A stretch of 64,000 nt of DNA, from assembly GCF_002879615.1 (NCBI RefSeq), contig NZ_PNRF01000012.1, forward strand, positions 124,001 to 188,000, read 5' to 3'. Positions 25,217-33,988 of this stretch are shown piece after piece; positions within the stretch are counted from its first letter, which is position 1; each line of letters begins with the position of its first letter. The position numbers were made by a program, and so were the translations under genes. This DNA comes from Billgrantia endophytica (GTDB lineage Bacteria > Pseudomonadota > Gammaproteobacteria > Pseudomonadales > Halomonadaceae). The notes under the pieces are model-generated. The model made no database searches and had not been told where the DNA came from. It saw nothing but the letters and a program-made list of their open reading frames with translations.

Positions 25217-26257
25217 ATGAAATACTCGACGGTTCTGCTTACCACTAGCCTGCCTGCCATTTTCGTTTTCGCACCCCTGGCGGCCGCACAGCCCCAGTCG
25301 TTGACGGTTGCCTGGTATGGGGGAAACTGGGGAGATGCCTTCCAATCCTGCGTCGCGACTCCTTTCACCGAGGCGACTGGTATAGCGGTGGTGCCCGATA
25401 TCGGTACTTCGACGACCACGCTTTCCAAGCTGCAACAGCAGGCCGGCGCACCCGTGATCGACGTCGCCTACATGGATGGCGGAATCAGTGAGCTTGCCGA
25501 GGAGGCCGGTGTCCTGGCTGACATCGACATTGAAAGTATACCCAACGCGGCGAATCTCGCCGATGCCGCGACCTATCGCAACGGCGATAAGGTATATGCC
25601 GTTGGCAATGGCTACTATTCGCTGGGCATGACCTACAATACCGACGAGATTTCCGAGGCGCCGGCCAGTTGGGATGCGCTGTGGGATGAACATTATGCCG
25701 GTGCGGTCACTATCCCCTCACCGAGCAACTCGGCTGGTATCCCTTTCATCTTCTTCCTTAACCAAATCATGGGCGATACGCCCGATGACATGAGTGCCAC
25801 CATCGAACGCTTGAGGGAGCTTGATGCTGCCTTGTTCTTCGATTCATCCGGCGCGGCGAGCAACGCATTCCAGAGCGGTGAGGTGATCCTCGGTGCGCAT
25901 TTCAATGTCGGGGCCTGGGCTCTGATCGATAGTGGCCTGCCGATTGGCTTTACCGTGCCTGAAGAGGGTGTCTGGGCGACGGATGCCCGACTTCACATCG
26001 TGGAAGGTACGCAGAACGGCGATGCCGCGCTGCAATTCATCGACACGGCACTTGGCGCCGAAGCCGGGCTTTGCTTGGCGGAGCGTCTTTATGTTGGTCC
26101 TGCCGTGACCAATGTCGATCTGACGGAGGAGGTCAGCCGTAAGCTTCCCTGGGGAGAGACAGGTTCGATCGATGATCTCATGCTCTTCGACTGGAACGAG
26201 GTCAACGCCCGTCGCTCGGATCTGACCGAAACGTGGAATCGCGAAGTCGTACGTTGA
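25217..26257 (+). CDS. PotD-like ABC transporter substrate-binding protein
   Basis: A 346-residue periplasmic binding protein of the spermidine/putrescine-opine class. A signal peptide covers about residues 1-25 (hydrophobic core, ending near AAAQPQS). The mature start LTVAWYGGNWGDAFQSC and internal YAVGNGYYSLGMTYNTDEI are typical of this class. GGGAG lies six bases before the ATG at 25217. It leads an operon with one ATPase, two permeases and a proline racemase-like enzyme. The ligand is probably a modified amino acid, not necessarily a polyamine. Confidence 0.85.
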   Translation: MKYSTVLLTTSLPAIFVFAPLAAAQPQSLTVAWYGGNWGDAFQSCVATPFTEATGIAVVPDIGTSTTTLSKLQQQAGAPVIDVAYMDGGISELAEEAGVLADIDIESIPNAANLADAATYRNGDKVYAVGNGYYSLGMTYNTDEISEAPASWDALWDEHYAGAVTIPSPSNSAGIPFIFFLNQIMGDTPDDMSATIERLRELDAALFFDSSGAASNAFQSGEVILGAHFNVGAWALIDSGLPIGFTVPEEGVWATDARLHIVEGTQNGDAALQFIDTALGAEAGLCLAERLYVGPAVTNVDLTEEVSRKLPWGETGSIDDLMLFDWNEVNARRSDLTETWNREVVR

Positions 26258-27321
26258 TGGCTGGCGCTGACATGACCTTGCTCGCAATCGACGACATTTC
26301 GAAGAACTTCGGCAAGCATCAGGCTCTTTGCGATATCTCTCTCGCGATCGAGTCGGGCGAGTTCGTCTCTCTGCTGGGGCCGAGTGGTTGTGGAAAGACG
26401 ACACTACTTCGTCTTATCGCCGGTTTCCTGCGGGCCGACCGGGGAACGATATCGATCGCTGGCGAGGATGTGACAGGCCTGCCGCCACACCGCAGGCCCC
26501 TCAACACTGTCTTCCAGAATTACGCGCTATTTCCACATCTGACGGTCGCGGACAATGTCGCCTACGGCCCCCGCAGGACCGGGGCGGGTAAGGCGGAAGC
26601 CTCGCGGCGCGCACAGGAGGCGCTCGATCTCGTCGGGCTTGGGGAATTCGGCGACCGCTACCCCCGGCAGATGTCTGGCGGTCAGCAGCAGCGCGTGGCG
26701 CTTGCCCGTGCCATCGTCAACCGGCCGAAGTTGCTGCTTCTCGACGAACCCCTCAGTGCGCTTGATCTGCAACTGCGCAAGCGGATGCAAATTGAACTGA
26801 AGCAGTTGCAGGAGAAGATCGGCATCGCTTTCGTCTTCGTTACCCACGATCAGGAAGAGGCGATGGCGATGTCCGACCGCATTGCGGTAATGAATGCCGG
26901 ACGGATCGAACAGGTCGGCACCGGTGCGGAAATCTATCGGCGGCCAGCCACCCGTTTTGTCGCTGAGTTCATCGGAGAGGCGAGCCTCCTGCCGGTGCAG
27001 CGAACCGGTAACGGCGCTCTGACGATAGTCCCTGCGGTGGAGGCTTCCGGACGATCGGTGGCGGTACTGCGGCCGGAGCATGCGCAGATCTTTGCGGGCC
27101 AGGCCGATGCCTCGACGTCATGCAATCTGCTGAGCATGGAGGGACACGTCGAGACGGTCGCCAGTATCGGTGGCGTCACCAACATCTATGTCCGCGCGCT
27201 TGGCCACCTCGTTCACGCTCGCCGTCTGGGTCTCGTCGAGAGTGGTCTTCGCGAAGGACAGAAGGTCGTGCTCGGCATCGATCCACAGAACCTGCACCTA
27301 CTGGAAGGGCCCCAGCCATGA
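26257..27321 (+). CDS. PotA-like ABC transporter ATP-binding protein
   Basis: A 354-residue ABC ATPase. Walker A is GPSGCGKTT, the signature MSGGQQQR and Walker B LLLLDEPLSALD, followed by a C-terminal TOBE domain (from about residue 255) as in PotA and opine importers. The ATG at 26257 overlaps the previous stop (TGATG); an ATG at 26272 is also possible. It ends by overlapping the start of the first permease, showing coupled translation. Confidence 0.88.
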   Translation: MAGADMTLLAIDDISKNFGKHQALCDISLAIESGEFVSLLGPSGCGKTTLLRLIAGFLRADRGTISIAGEDVTGLPPHRRPLNTVFQNYALFPHLTVADNVAYGPRRTGAGKAEASRRAQEALDLVGLGEFGDRYPRQMSGGQQQRVALARAIVNRPKLLLLDEPLSALDLQLRKRMQIELKQLQEKIGIAFVFVTHDQEEAMAMSDRIAVMNAGRIEQVGTGAEIYRRPATRFVAEFIGEASLLPVQRTGNGALTIVPAVEASGRSVAVLRPEHAQIFAGQADASTSCNLLSMEGHVETVASIGGVTNIYVRALGHLVHARRLGLVESGLREGQKVVLGIDPQNLHLLEGPQP

Positions 27322-28154
27322 CGGCCTCTCGCTCGGTCATTCTCGGGCTTGTCGCCTTGCCGCTCGTCTATTTCACGGCCTTCTTCCTCGTGCCGCTGAT
27401 GACGGTGTTCGTCGCCAGCCTGACGGATGCGCAGCAGGGTGGCATGACCTTTTCCAACTATGCACGCATCCTGCTCGACGAATATCACTGGTCCGTCATC
27501 GCCGTGACTTTCCGGCTCGGTATCTTGACCACCTTGATCTGCATCGTCCTGGGCTATCCGCTGGCCTGGTATCTGGTGCGTATCGTCAAGTGGAGAACAT
27601 GGCGGAGAATCTGCGTGATCCTGCTCGTGTTACCGCTGTTCACCAGTAATATCGTGCGCTCCTTCGGCTGGATGGTGCTGCTTGGCCGCAACGGTCTCGT
27701 CAACGAGACGCTGCAAGCCGGTGGCTTGATCGAGCGCCCGATTCGCTTCCTTGGCACCGAGACCGGCATTCTTATCGGCCTCGTCTATATTCTCCTGCCA
27801 TTCGTGGTTTTGACCATTGGCAATGCGCTGGCCAAGGTCGACCACTCGCTTGAGCAGGCCTCCGCCGACCTCGGGGCCAGCTCCGCATCCACCTTCTGGC
27901 ATGTGACGTTCCCTTTGAGCATTCCGGGCGTCGTCTCCGGCTCGATCATCGTCTTCGCGCTTGCCGTGAGTGCGTATGTGACGCCGGCCCTGCTTTCCGG
28001 TGGCCGGGTAACCGTGCTTGCGGTCCTGGTGTTCCAGCAATACAGCTCGGTCTTCAACTTCCACTATGGTGGCGCGTTGGCGATCACGCTGCTCGTCTTC
28101 ACATTGCTGATGATCGCGATCGCTTCGCTCGTCTCGCGACTGGGAGCACGCTGA
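27318..28154 (+). CDS. PotB-like ABC transporter permease
   Basis: A 278-residue inner-membrane permease with about six membrane helices and the EAA-type loop QASADLGASSASTFWHVTFPLSIPG around residues 180-205. The ATG at 27318 overlaps the ATPase stop by four bases; the protein starts directly with a membrane segment, as usual for PotB. It pairs with the permease at 28157. Confidence 0.88.
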   Translation: MTASRSVILGLVALPLVYFTAFFLVPLMTVFVASLTDAQQGGMTFSNYARILLDEYHWSVIAVTFRLGILTTLICIVLGYPLAWYLVRIVKWRTWRRICVILLVLPLFTSNIVRSFGWMVLLGRNGLVNETLQAGGLIERPIRFLGTETGILIGLVYILLPFVVLTIGNALAKVDHSLEQASADLGASSASTFWHVTFPLSIPGVVSGSIIVFALAVSAYVTPALLSGGRVTVLAVLVFQQYSSVFNFHYGGALAITLLVFTLLMIAIASLVSRLGAR

Positions 28155-28156
28155 AT

Positions 28157-28945
28157 ATGGCCATTCGCTTTCTTATCCGGGTCCTGGCGATCATGACGCT
28201 GGCCTATCTCATGTTGCCGCTGATAGTGATCATCGGCGCATCGCTGACGACGAGCGAGTTCCTTGCATTTCCGCCGCAGGGCCTGACTCTGCGCTGGTAT
28301 GAGGTCGTCGTGCTGGATCCGACCTATGTCGACTCTTTCGTGACGAGCGCGATCCTCGCAATGCTTGCCACGCTGGTTGCGGTTGCGCTCGCCGTTCCGG
28401 CGGCGCTGGCGATCGCGCGGCACGATTTTCCCGGCAAGGCGGCTTTCTCGTCGTTGCTATTGTCGCCACTTGTTTTGCCCCATCTCGTGCTGGGTGCCGC
28501 GCTTCTCCAGTTTGGCTCCTCGATTGGGCTCGTGCGCAACTTCAGTGCACTCCTCGTTGGCCATGTCGTCATCGTGACACCATTTGTCCTGCGGACCGTG
28601 CTGCCTCTTCTATCAAGAGAGCAGCAGACACTGGAGGAAGCCTCCCGTGATCTCGGCGCCGATGCATTCACCACTTTCTTTCTGGTGACCCTGCCGCAGA
28701 TTCGTTCGGGCATCATCTCGGGGGCGATCTTTGCCTTCATTACCTCGTTCATCAATGTCGAGCTGTCAATCTTCAATACGACGGCTTCACTGAACACGAT
28801 CCCCGTCCAGCTCTTCAATTATGTCCAATATTCCGTCGATCCTACGATTGCGGCCGTCTCCGCGGCGACCATCCTTGCTGCAGTCGTCGCCATCATCGTG
28901 CTAGACCTTACGGTCGGCCTCGATTTCCTATCCGAAAATGAATGA
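28157..28945 (+). CDS. PotC-like ABC transporter permease
   Basis: A 262-residue permease with about six membrane helices and the EAA-type loop EASRDLGADAFTTFFLVTLPQIRSG around residues 155-180. It lies two bases after the first permease. Leucine codons here are more mixed than in neighbouring genes (CTC and CTT used nearly as often as CTG over the first part), in line with the possible foreign origin of this module. It is followed after 30 bp by the racemase-like gene. Confidence 0.87.
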   Translation: MAIRFLIRVLAIMTLAYLMLPLIVIIGASLTTSEFLAFPPQGLTLRWYEVVVLDPTYVDSFVTSAILAMLATLVAVALAVPAALAIARHDFPGKAAFSSLLLSPLVLPHLVLGAALLQFGSSIGLVRNFSALLVGHVVIVTPFVLRTVLPLLSREQQTLEEASRDLGADAFTTFFLVTLPQIRSGIISGAIFAFITSFINVELSIFNTTASLNTIPVQLFNYVQYSVDPTIAAVSAATILAAVVAIIVLDLTVGLDFLSENE

Positions 28946-28975
28946 TCAACGCGCCACCTCAATCAGGAGAAAACC

Positions 28976-29989
28976 ATGCAAATCCAGGACACGTTCGATG
29001 TCATCTACACCCATACCGAAGGAGAGCCGCTATGCATCATCCATAGTGGAATACCCTATCCCGTCGGCTCGACGATCCTTGAGAAGCGCCAGTTTCTCGA
29101 GACTCATTACGACTGGTTGCGCAAGGCATTGATGCGCGAGCCTCGTGGCCACTCCGATATGTTCGGTGTCTTCCTGACACCGCCTTCCAGCACTGATTTC
29201 GATGCTGGCTTGATCTATATCGACGGTACTGAATATTCTCACATGTGTGGTCATGGGACGATCGCCGTTGCCATGGCGATGGTCGCTCATGGACTGGTTG
29301 CGCGTGTCGAGAGCGGCATCACCCGCATTCGCTTCGAAACGACGGCAGGACTGGTAGTAGCGGAAGTTGCCTCCGAGGACGGGAAGGTTCTGTGGACACG
29401 CTTCGAGAACGTGCCGGCCTATGTGGCTGAGCAGGACGTCTCGATCGAGCTACCGGTCTACGGCAAGCTCAAGGCGGATTTGGTATGGGGTGGAAATTAT
29501 TTCGGGATCATCGACCTCCGGGGTTCGACGCTTCGTATTTCGCCCGAGAACGGCAGTGAGTTATCGCGCATGGGTTTGCTGGCACGCGAGGAACTGCGCC
29601 GCAAACTGACGGTGCAGCATCCAACGGAGGGGCATATAAACAACCTCAACTTCGTTACCTTCTGGCACGAGCCGACCATCAAGGATGCCTTCTACAAGAA
29701 CGTCCACGTTTTCAGTGCCGGTCAGCTTGATCGGTCACCGGGCGGTACAGGGACGAGTGCGATGATGGCCATGTTCGAGGCGCGCGGCGAGTTGGGCCTT
29801 GGTCAGCCGATCAAATCGGAAGGTCTCCTCGGCAGTGGCACGTTCGAAGGATGCCTGGTCGGCGAAACCACGCTCGGTAAGGTACGAGCGGTTCGGCCTA
29901 CGGTGAAAGGGACGGCGGGATTCCTTGGCACTGCCCGCTGGACGATTGACCGAAAAGATGCGGTTGGAGGAGGTTTCAATGTCCTTTGA
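28976..29989 (+). CDS. proline racemase superfamily protein with Cys/Gly active site
   Basis: A 337-residue member of the proline racemase / hydroxyproline epimerase / trans-3-hydroxyproline dehydratase superfamily. The first catalytic motif MCGHGTIA gives Cys91. The second motif reads DRSPGGTGTSA, with Gly256 where racemases and epimerases have Cys and trans-3-hydroxyproline dehydratases have Thr. A classical two-base racemization therefore looks unlikely; a one-base elimination or other reaction is more plausible. It ends an operon with a PotDABC-like importer under a GlxA-type regulator, so the substrate is probably the imported proline- or amino acid-like compound. The length matches the family. 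Confidence 0.85.
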   Translation: MQIQDTFDVIYTHTEGEPLCIIHSGIPYPVGSTILEKRQFLETHYDWLRKALMREPRGHSDMFGVFLTPPSSTDFDAGLIYIDGTEYSHMCGHGTIAVAMAMVAHGLVARVESGITRIRFETTAGLVVAEVASEDGKVLWTRFENVPAYVAEQDVSIELPVYGKLKADLVWGGNYFGIIDLRGSTLRISPENGSELSRMGLLAREELRRKLTVQHPTEGHINNLNFVTFWHEPTIKDAFYKNVHVFSAGQLDRSPGGTGTSAMMAMFEARGELGLGQPIKSEGLLGSGTFEGCLVGETTLGKVRAVRPTVKGTAGFLGTARWTIDRKDAVGGGFNVL

Positions 29990-30014
29990 TGGCAACGAGC
30001 GGCCAAATGAAGGG

Positions 30015-30635
30015 CTATTGGGCACTGCCATCGTGAGGCTTGTAGAAGAAAAAGTCATCGGTTTCCGCCGTCATGAGGTACTCCGATGTCCAGTGGGGAG
30101 TCACGCTCCTGTCATGGAAATACAGCGCGCCATCGGTGTGATCCGGTAGCTGCTGGTTGAGCGCTTTTCTGGCGACTTCCCTGGCGATGGCATAGGCATC
30201 CTCCTCCACCACGTGATCGGGCCTGCCATCGCACCACCAGGAAAACTGACAGGGGCCGTGTTCGGAGCCCTGGGTCACCACTGCGCATACCGTATCGGGA
30301 AAGCCCGCGTGGCCGAGGCGATTCATCACGACGTTGGCGACGGCTTCCATGTCGGCGTCGGCCACGCCCTTGGCTTCCCAGTAGATGGTGCGTGCAAGAC
30401 ACGTCAGCGTTTCGTCCAGCGGTGCCTCTCCCGTAGGGTCGACCGCCTGGGCCTCGGCCTCGGTGATCACTTCGGCAGGCGAGGGCGATGCCTCTCCGCC
30501 GGTGGTTACCACGGCCTGCTCCAGGCTCTCCGCCTTGCCTGTCGCGGCTTCCGCCATCCGCTCCTGATTGGCGGTGACCGATTGGCTACCGAGAAGCGCC
30601 ATCGAAAGACAGGCTACTACCCATACCTTGCGCAT
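30015..30635 (-). CDS. SleB-like cell wall hydrolase, exported
   Basis: A 206-residue protein with a signal peptide (about residues 1-23, MRKVWVVACLSMALLGSQSVTA), a low-complexity Ala/Glu-rich linker to about residue 75, and a cell wall hydrolase domain of the SleB/Hydrolase_2 family. Visible motifs are LARTIYWEAKG (with the presumed catalytic Glu), VVMNRLGHAGFPDTVCAVV and CQFSWWCDG. It probably cleaves peptidoglycan in the periplasm. The ATG at 30635 is chosen over GTG at 30641. It converges on the racemase-like gene with a 25-bp gap. Confidence 0.85.
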   Translation of the reverse strand: MRKVWVVACLSMALLGSQSVTANQERMAEAATGKAESLEQAVVTTGGEASPSPAEVITEAEAQAVDPTGEAPLDETLTCLARTIYWEAKGVADADMEAVANVVMNRLGHAGFPDTVCAVVTQGSEHGPCQFSWWCDGRPDHVVEEDAYAIAREVARKALNQQLPDHTDGALYFHDRSVTPHWTSEYLMTAETDDFFFYKPHDGSAQ

Positions 30636-30641
30636 GGCCAC

Positions 30642-30944
30642 GTTCCGTATAGGTGTTATGCCTGGTTGCCCAGGTGGTGCCGGCTGCGCCTGTTGTCCGG
30701 TAGGAGAGGGTTGTGCTGAGGCCCTGGCGGCGCGGCATTGGCGTGCTCATGGCTTGAAGTGTTGGCGTCGAGGTGTCGGCCGGCAATACGGTTTTTCTAC
30801 GATAAGGTGCTGATTTCGGCTCTCAGCGCCCAGGACGCGGTGTATCGGTGCATCGATATCGTCAACCACGCTATTCAGGTGCGGTGGGGTCCAATGGCGG
30901 TCGCAGGTACGGTGCTCCAGATGACGGGAAGGTCTCGACGATAC
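30642..30944. other. intergenic stretch without recognisable gene
   Basis: The gap between the SleB-like gene and the FMN reductase is 379 bp. Short open frames are present, but none has a ribosome site, homology-like features or normal composition. The only structured element is the SoxR-box-like promoter at its right end (30945-30975). Confidence 0.5.
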
Positions 30945-30975
30945 TTGACCTCAACAATGCTTCAGGTCTTATAAC
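30945..30975 (+). promoter_or_regulatory. MerR/SoxR-type promoter with 19-bp spacer
   Basis: TTGACC (30945-30950) and TATAAC (30970-30975) are separated by 19 bp, the over-long spacer typical of MerR family promoters. The spacer region holds a dyad, GACCTCAA-CAATGC-TTCAGGTC (30947-30968). Base for base it resembles the E. coli soxS promoter core (ACCTCAA, spacer, CTTGAGG, then TATACT). The FMN reductase ATG is 40 bp downstream with a ribosome site. Regulation by a SoxR-like protein is inferred; no merR family gene is in the window. Confidence 0.65.
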
Positions 30976-31014
30976 GGATCATGTCTCCACTCACTGACGA
31001 AGAGGACATGATTG

Positions 31015-31560
31015 ATGACCGATACGATAAGGCTTGCCGTGATCTACGGCAGCGTGCGGGAAGGGCGCTTCTGCGACACCATCGGGCAGTGGGTCGTGGA
31101 GCAGGTGCGCGGCCGAAGTGAGTTCGAACCGGACGTCATCGACCCGGCCGACAACGCGCCTCGGCCGGAGCTCTCCCGACGCCTCGATTCTGCCGATACC
31201 TTCATCGTGGTGACGCCCGAGTACAACCACTCCTACCCGGCGGCTCTCAAGGCGCTGATCGACGAATTCAAGGCCGAGTGGCAGGCAAAGCCCGTGGCCT
31301 TCGTCTCCTACGGTGGCGCGTCCGGCGGCCTCAGGGCAGTGGAGCACTTGCGCGGCGTGTTCGCCGAATTGCATGCCGTGGGGCTTCGCGACAGTGTCAT
31401 GTTCCCCAATGCCTGGGAACAGTTCGATGAGGAAGGCCAGCTCAAGCAGCCGGACCGAGCCGAGCGGGGCATGGCAACCCTATTGTCGCGCCTCGAGTGG
31501 TGGGGACAAGCACTGCGCAATGCGCGCGCTGTCCAGAGTTATGCACAGGTGCTGGCATGA
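31015..31560 (+). CDS. NADPH-dependent FMN reductase family protein
   Basis: A 181-residue flavodoxin-fold protein. The phosphate-binding loop is IYGSVREGRFCDTIG at about residues 10-24, and [19 protein letters not shown], the family hallmark, lies at about residues 64-82. Such enzymes reduce FMN, quinones, azo compounds or metals such as chromate. GAGGA lies eight bases before the ATG at 31015. The SoxR-box-like promoter just upstream suggests induction by redox-cycling compounds, which fits a quinone reductase role. Confidence 0.87.
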   Translation: MTDTIRLAVIYGSVREGRFCDTIGQWVVEQVRGRSEFEPDVIDPADNAPRPELSRRLDSADTFIVVTPEYNHSYPAALKALIDEFKAEWQAKPVAFVSYGGASGGLRAVEHLRGVFAELHAVGLRDSVMFPNAWEQFDEEGQLKQPDRAERGMATLLSRLEWWGQALRNARAVQSYAQVLA

Positions 31561-31764
31561 GAAACGGGCAAGCGGGGACTGTGTTCTGATGATCGAGCGG
31601 GCCGTCATGGTTGAGGCATGACGATACCGGTGGCGTCGCATGAGTCTAGGCAGGCAGCCCTGCGTGTTCATTCGCCATGTCGCTCGCGGCTATCCATGGG
31701 CGCATGCTCGCGCTCGGTCATGCAAGCAAGCGTAGCAGGGCATGGACAATAGGCTGGTGGCTGG

Positions 31765-32637
31765 TCAATGGACTGCGCTGTTCGCGTTACCGGTGTCGAG
31801 CCGTTGGGTGCGCAGCCAGCTGATCTCTTCGGCCCAGAGAGAGGGCTCGATGGTTTCCAGTATCAGTGGGACCTCGTCGATGCGCGGGTCGCGCATGATG
31901 GTAGTGAAGGCGTCGAGGCCGATGTTGCCCTGGCCCAGGCTATGGTGGCGATCGACGCGGCTTGCGTAGTCGCTCTTGGCATCGTTCAAGTGCATGCCGC
32001 GCAGATACTCGAAGCCGACCACGCTGCCGTATTCGTCGAGGGTCGCGGTGCAGGCCTCGGGAGTTCGCAGATCATAGCCGGCGGCAAAGGCGTGGCAGGT
32101 GTCGATGCATACCCCGATCCGCGACTTGTCGTCGACCTGCTCGATGATCTCGGCGAGATGCTCGAAGCGCCAACCCAGGTTGGTGCCCTGGCCGGCGGTA
32201 TTCTCGATGACGGCCGTGACGCCTTGAGTCCGGTCGAGCACATGATTGACGGAGTCAGCGATACGTGTCAGGCATTCCCGCTCGCTGATCTTCTTCAGAT
32301 GGCTGCCGGGGTGAAAGTTGAGCAGGGTGAGGCCCAACTGCTCGCAGCGCTGGAACTCATCCAGAAAGGCGTCACGTGATTTCCGCAGCCCCTCTGGGTC
32401 GGGGTGGCCGAGATTGATGAGATAGCTGTCATGGGGAAGAATCTGGCCGGGTCCGAAGCCATGCGCTTGGCAAGCGTTGCGGAATGCCTCGATGGCGTCA
32501 TCGGTCAGGGGCTTGGCATGCCACTGGCGCTGATTCTTGGTGAACAGGGCGAACGCGTCGGCACCGATCTCATGGGCACGGATCACAGCCTGATCCGGCC
32601 CGCCGGCCGCACTGACATGGGCACCGATATATTTCAT
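31765..32637 (-). CDS. nfo: endonuclease IV (AP endonuclease)
   Basis: A 290-residue enzyme of the AP endonuclease 2 family, close to the 285 residues of E. coli Nfo. It starts [13 protein letters not shown] and shows the zinc-site signatures [35 protein letters not shown] and [22 protein letters not shown]. It cuts DNA 5-prime to abasic sites in base excision repair, using three metal ions. Upstream in-frame codons are ignored because the conserved N-terminus begins at 32637. The gap to the FMN reductase (31561-31764) holds nothing I recognise. Confidence 0.95.
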   Translation of the reverse strand: MKYIGAHVSAAGGPDQAVIRAHEIGADAFALFTKNQRQWHAKPLTDDAIEAFRNACQAHGFGPGQILPHDSYLINLGHPDPEGLRKSRDAFLDEFQRCEQLGLTLLNFHPGSHLKKISERECLTRIADSVNHVLDRTQGVTAVIENTAGQGTNLGWRFEHLAEIIEQVDDKSRIGVCIDTCHAFAAGYDLRTPEACTATLDEYGSVVGFEYLRGMHLNDAKSDYASRVDRHHSLGQGNIGLDAFTTIMRDPRIDEVPLILETIEPSLWAEEISWLRTQRLDTGNANSAVH

Positions 32638-32803
32638 TTCTTCACGCTCTCCTTGGGGCAAATATCGTGGGGCGGCGCCTAGTACTGGTGCCGCTTGATC
32701 CCTGTGTTTCTACGATAGCATCCGAAAAGGCCGCCGTGAGTTTCCAAAGGCGTTGCTATGCTGGAAAGACGAATGTGTTGTCTGGCCATGGGGAGAGAAG
32801 ACC

Positions 32804-33427
32804 ATGCTGTCGAAACTGCTCGTCCTTATGGCTGCGGGGCCCGCTTCGGACCCCGTGTCGGCAGCATTGGAGCACGTTGAAAACCTGCATTCCTACCAGT
32901 TGACCCTGCATGGCCAGGGGGGCCGGGGCGAGGAGGTCATTCGCTATACCTATCAGAAACCCGGCTATATTCGCATGGACCTGGTGACGCCCCATAAAGG
33001 AGTGGTCCTGATCTATCGACCGGATACCCGAAAGGTACAGCTGTGGCCTTTTGGCTCTCCAGGGCGGCGTTCAGGCCTGACGCTCAGTCCGAACAATCGA
33101 ATGGTGCGCAGTGCACAGGGTCACCGGGCGGATCAATCGGACGTCGGCACGTTGCTGCGCAACATTCAGGCGTTGCAACGCCATGGCAAGACCCATCTGC
33201 TGGGGGAAGCCGAATTGGCCACGCATCCTGCACAGCACCTGATGGTGGAAGGGGACCCTGGCGAGATACTGGCCGACATAGTCCGCTATGAGCTCTGGCT
33301 CGACAGCGAACGGCAGTTTCCACTCAAGGTCGTGAGTTATAACCGAAGAGGCGAGCAGCTGGAAGCGGTGCGTCTGGAAGAGATATCCATCAACCCTGAA
33401 CTGCCAGAAAACCTCTTCTTTCCCTGA
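32804..33427 (+). CDS. LolA-like / DUF1571-type exported protein
   Basis: A 207-residue protein. The N-terminus is a weak signal-like segment (MLSKLLVLMAAGPASDPVSA). The rest has the strand pattern of LolA/LolB-fold lipoprotein-sorting proteins, with repeated segments such as QKPGYIRMDLVTPHKGVVLIYRPDTRKVQLWPFG and YELWLDSERQFPLKVVSYNRRGEQLE. It may carry lipid or lipoprotein in the periplasm. GGGAGAG precedes the ATG at 32804. It is followed after 24 bp by the START-like gene, probably one operon. Confidence 0.65.
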   Translation: MLSKLLVLMAAGPASDPVSAALEHVENLHSYQLTLHGQGGRGEEVIRYTYQKPGYIRMDLVTPHKGVVLIYRPDTRKVQLWPFGSPGRRSGLTLSPNNRMVRSAQGHRADQSDVGTLLRNIQALQRHGKTHLLGEAELATHPAQHLMVEGDPGEILADIVRYELWLDSERQFPLKVVSYNRRGEQLEAVRLEEISINPELPENLFFP

Positions 33428-33451
33428 CCGTCATCGAGACACAGGATCGTC

Positions 33452-33931
33452 ATGGCTGAGTTCCGGTTCGTTACGACCTGGCGCATCGGGGCGCCAATCA
33501 GCGACGTATATGAGGTACTCACGGATTCACCGCATTGGCCCGACTGGTGGAGCAGTGTCGCCGATGTGCGGCTGTTGGCTGCCGGTGACGAGGAGGGAAT
33601 AGGGCGAGCGTACCGCTATACCTGGAAAAGCCGACTAGGCTATCGGCTGCGCTTCGACATTCGAGTCACCCGGGTAAAGGTACCCAGCCTGATCGAGGGG
33701 GTTGCCAGTGGAGACGTGAAAGGCGTCGGCAGTTGGCAGTTGGTCGAGGAGGGGCGCATCACCCGGGTGCGCTATGTGTGGGAAGTCCGTACGATGCGAC
33801 GCTGGATGAACCTGTTCGCCCGGGTCGCCCGACCGCTGATCATCTGGAACCATCATGCCGTGATGCAGGATGGGGCCGAGGGGCTGGCGCAGCACTTGAA
33901 CCGGCCTTTGCTGCAGGTGATGGACAATTGA
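33452..33931 (+). CDS. SRPBCC (START-like) family protein
   Basis: A 159-residue protein of the SRPBCC / polyketide cyclase-dehydrase fold. The start RFVTTWRIGAPISDVYEVLTDSPHWPDWWSSV is the usual first strand and helices, and a long C-terminal helix ends the protein. The fold forms a hydrophobic pocket that binds lipids or aromatic ligands. It follows the LolA-like gene, so the two may handle a related lipid-like ligand. No reaction is predicted. Confidence 0.75.
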   Translation: MAEFRFVTTWRIGAPISDVYEVLTDSPHWPDWWSSVADVRLLAAGDEEGIGRAYRYTWKSRLGYRLRFDIRVTRVKVPSLIEGVASGDVKGVGSWQLVEEGRITRVRYVWEVRTMRRWMNLFARVARPLIIWNHHAVMQDGAEGLAQHLNRPLLQVMDN

Positions 33932-33988
33932 AGGGATTGGTTGAGACAGGAATAGAAGTTGACAGATCCAGGCGGTATCTTCTCTCCC

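Noticed and set aside
30568-31011. Short open frames between sleB-like and FMN reductase genes
   Set aside because: No ribosome sites, unusual composition, and the region is better explained as promoter DNA.
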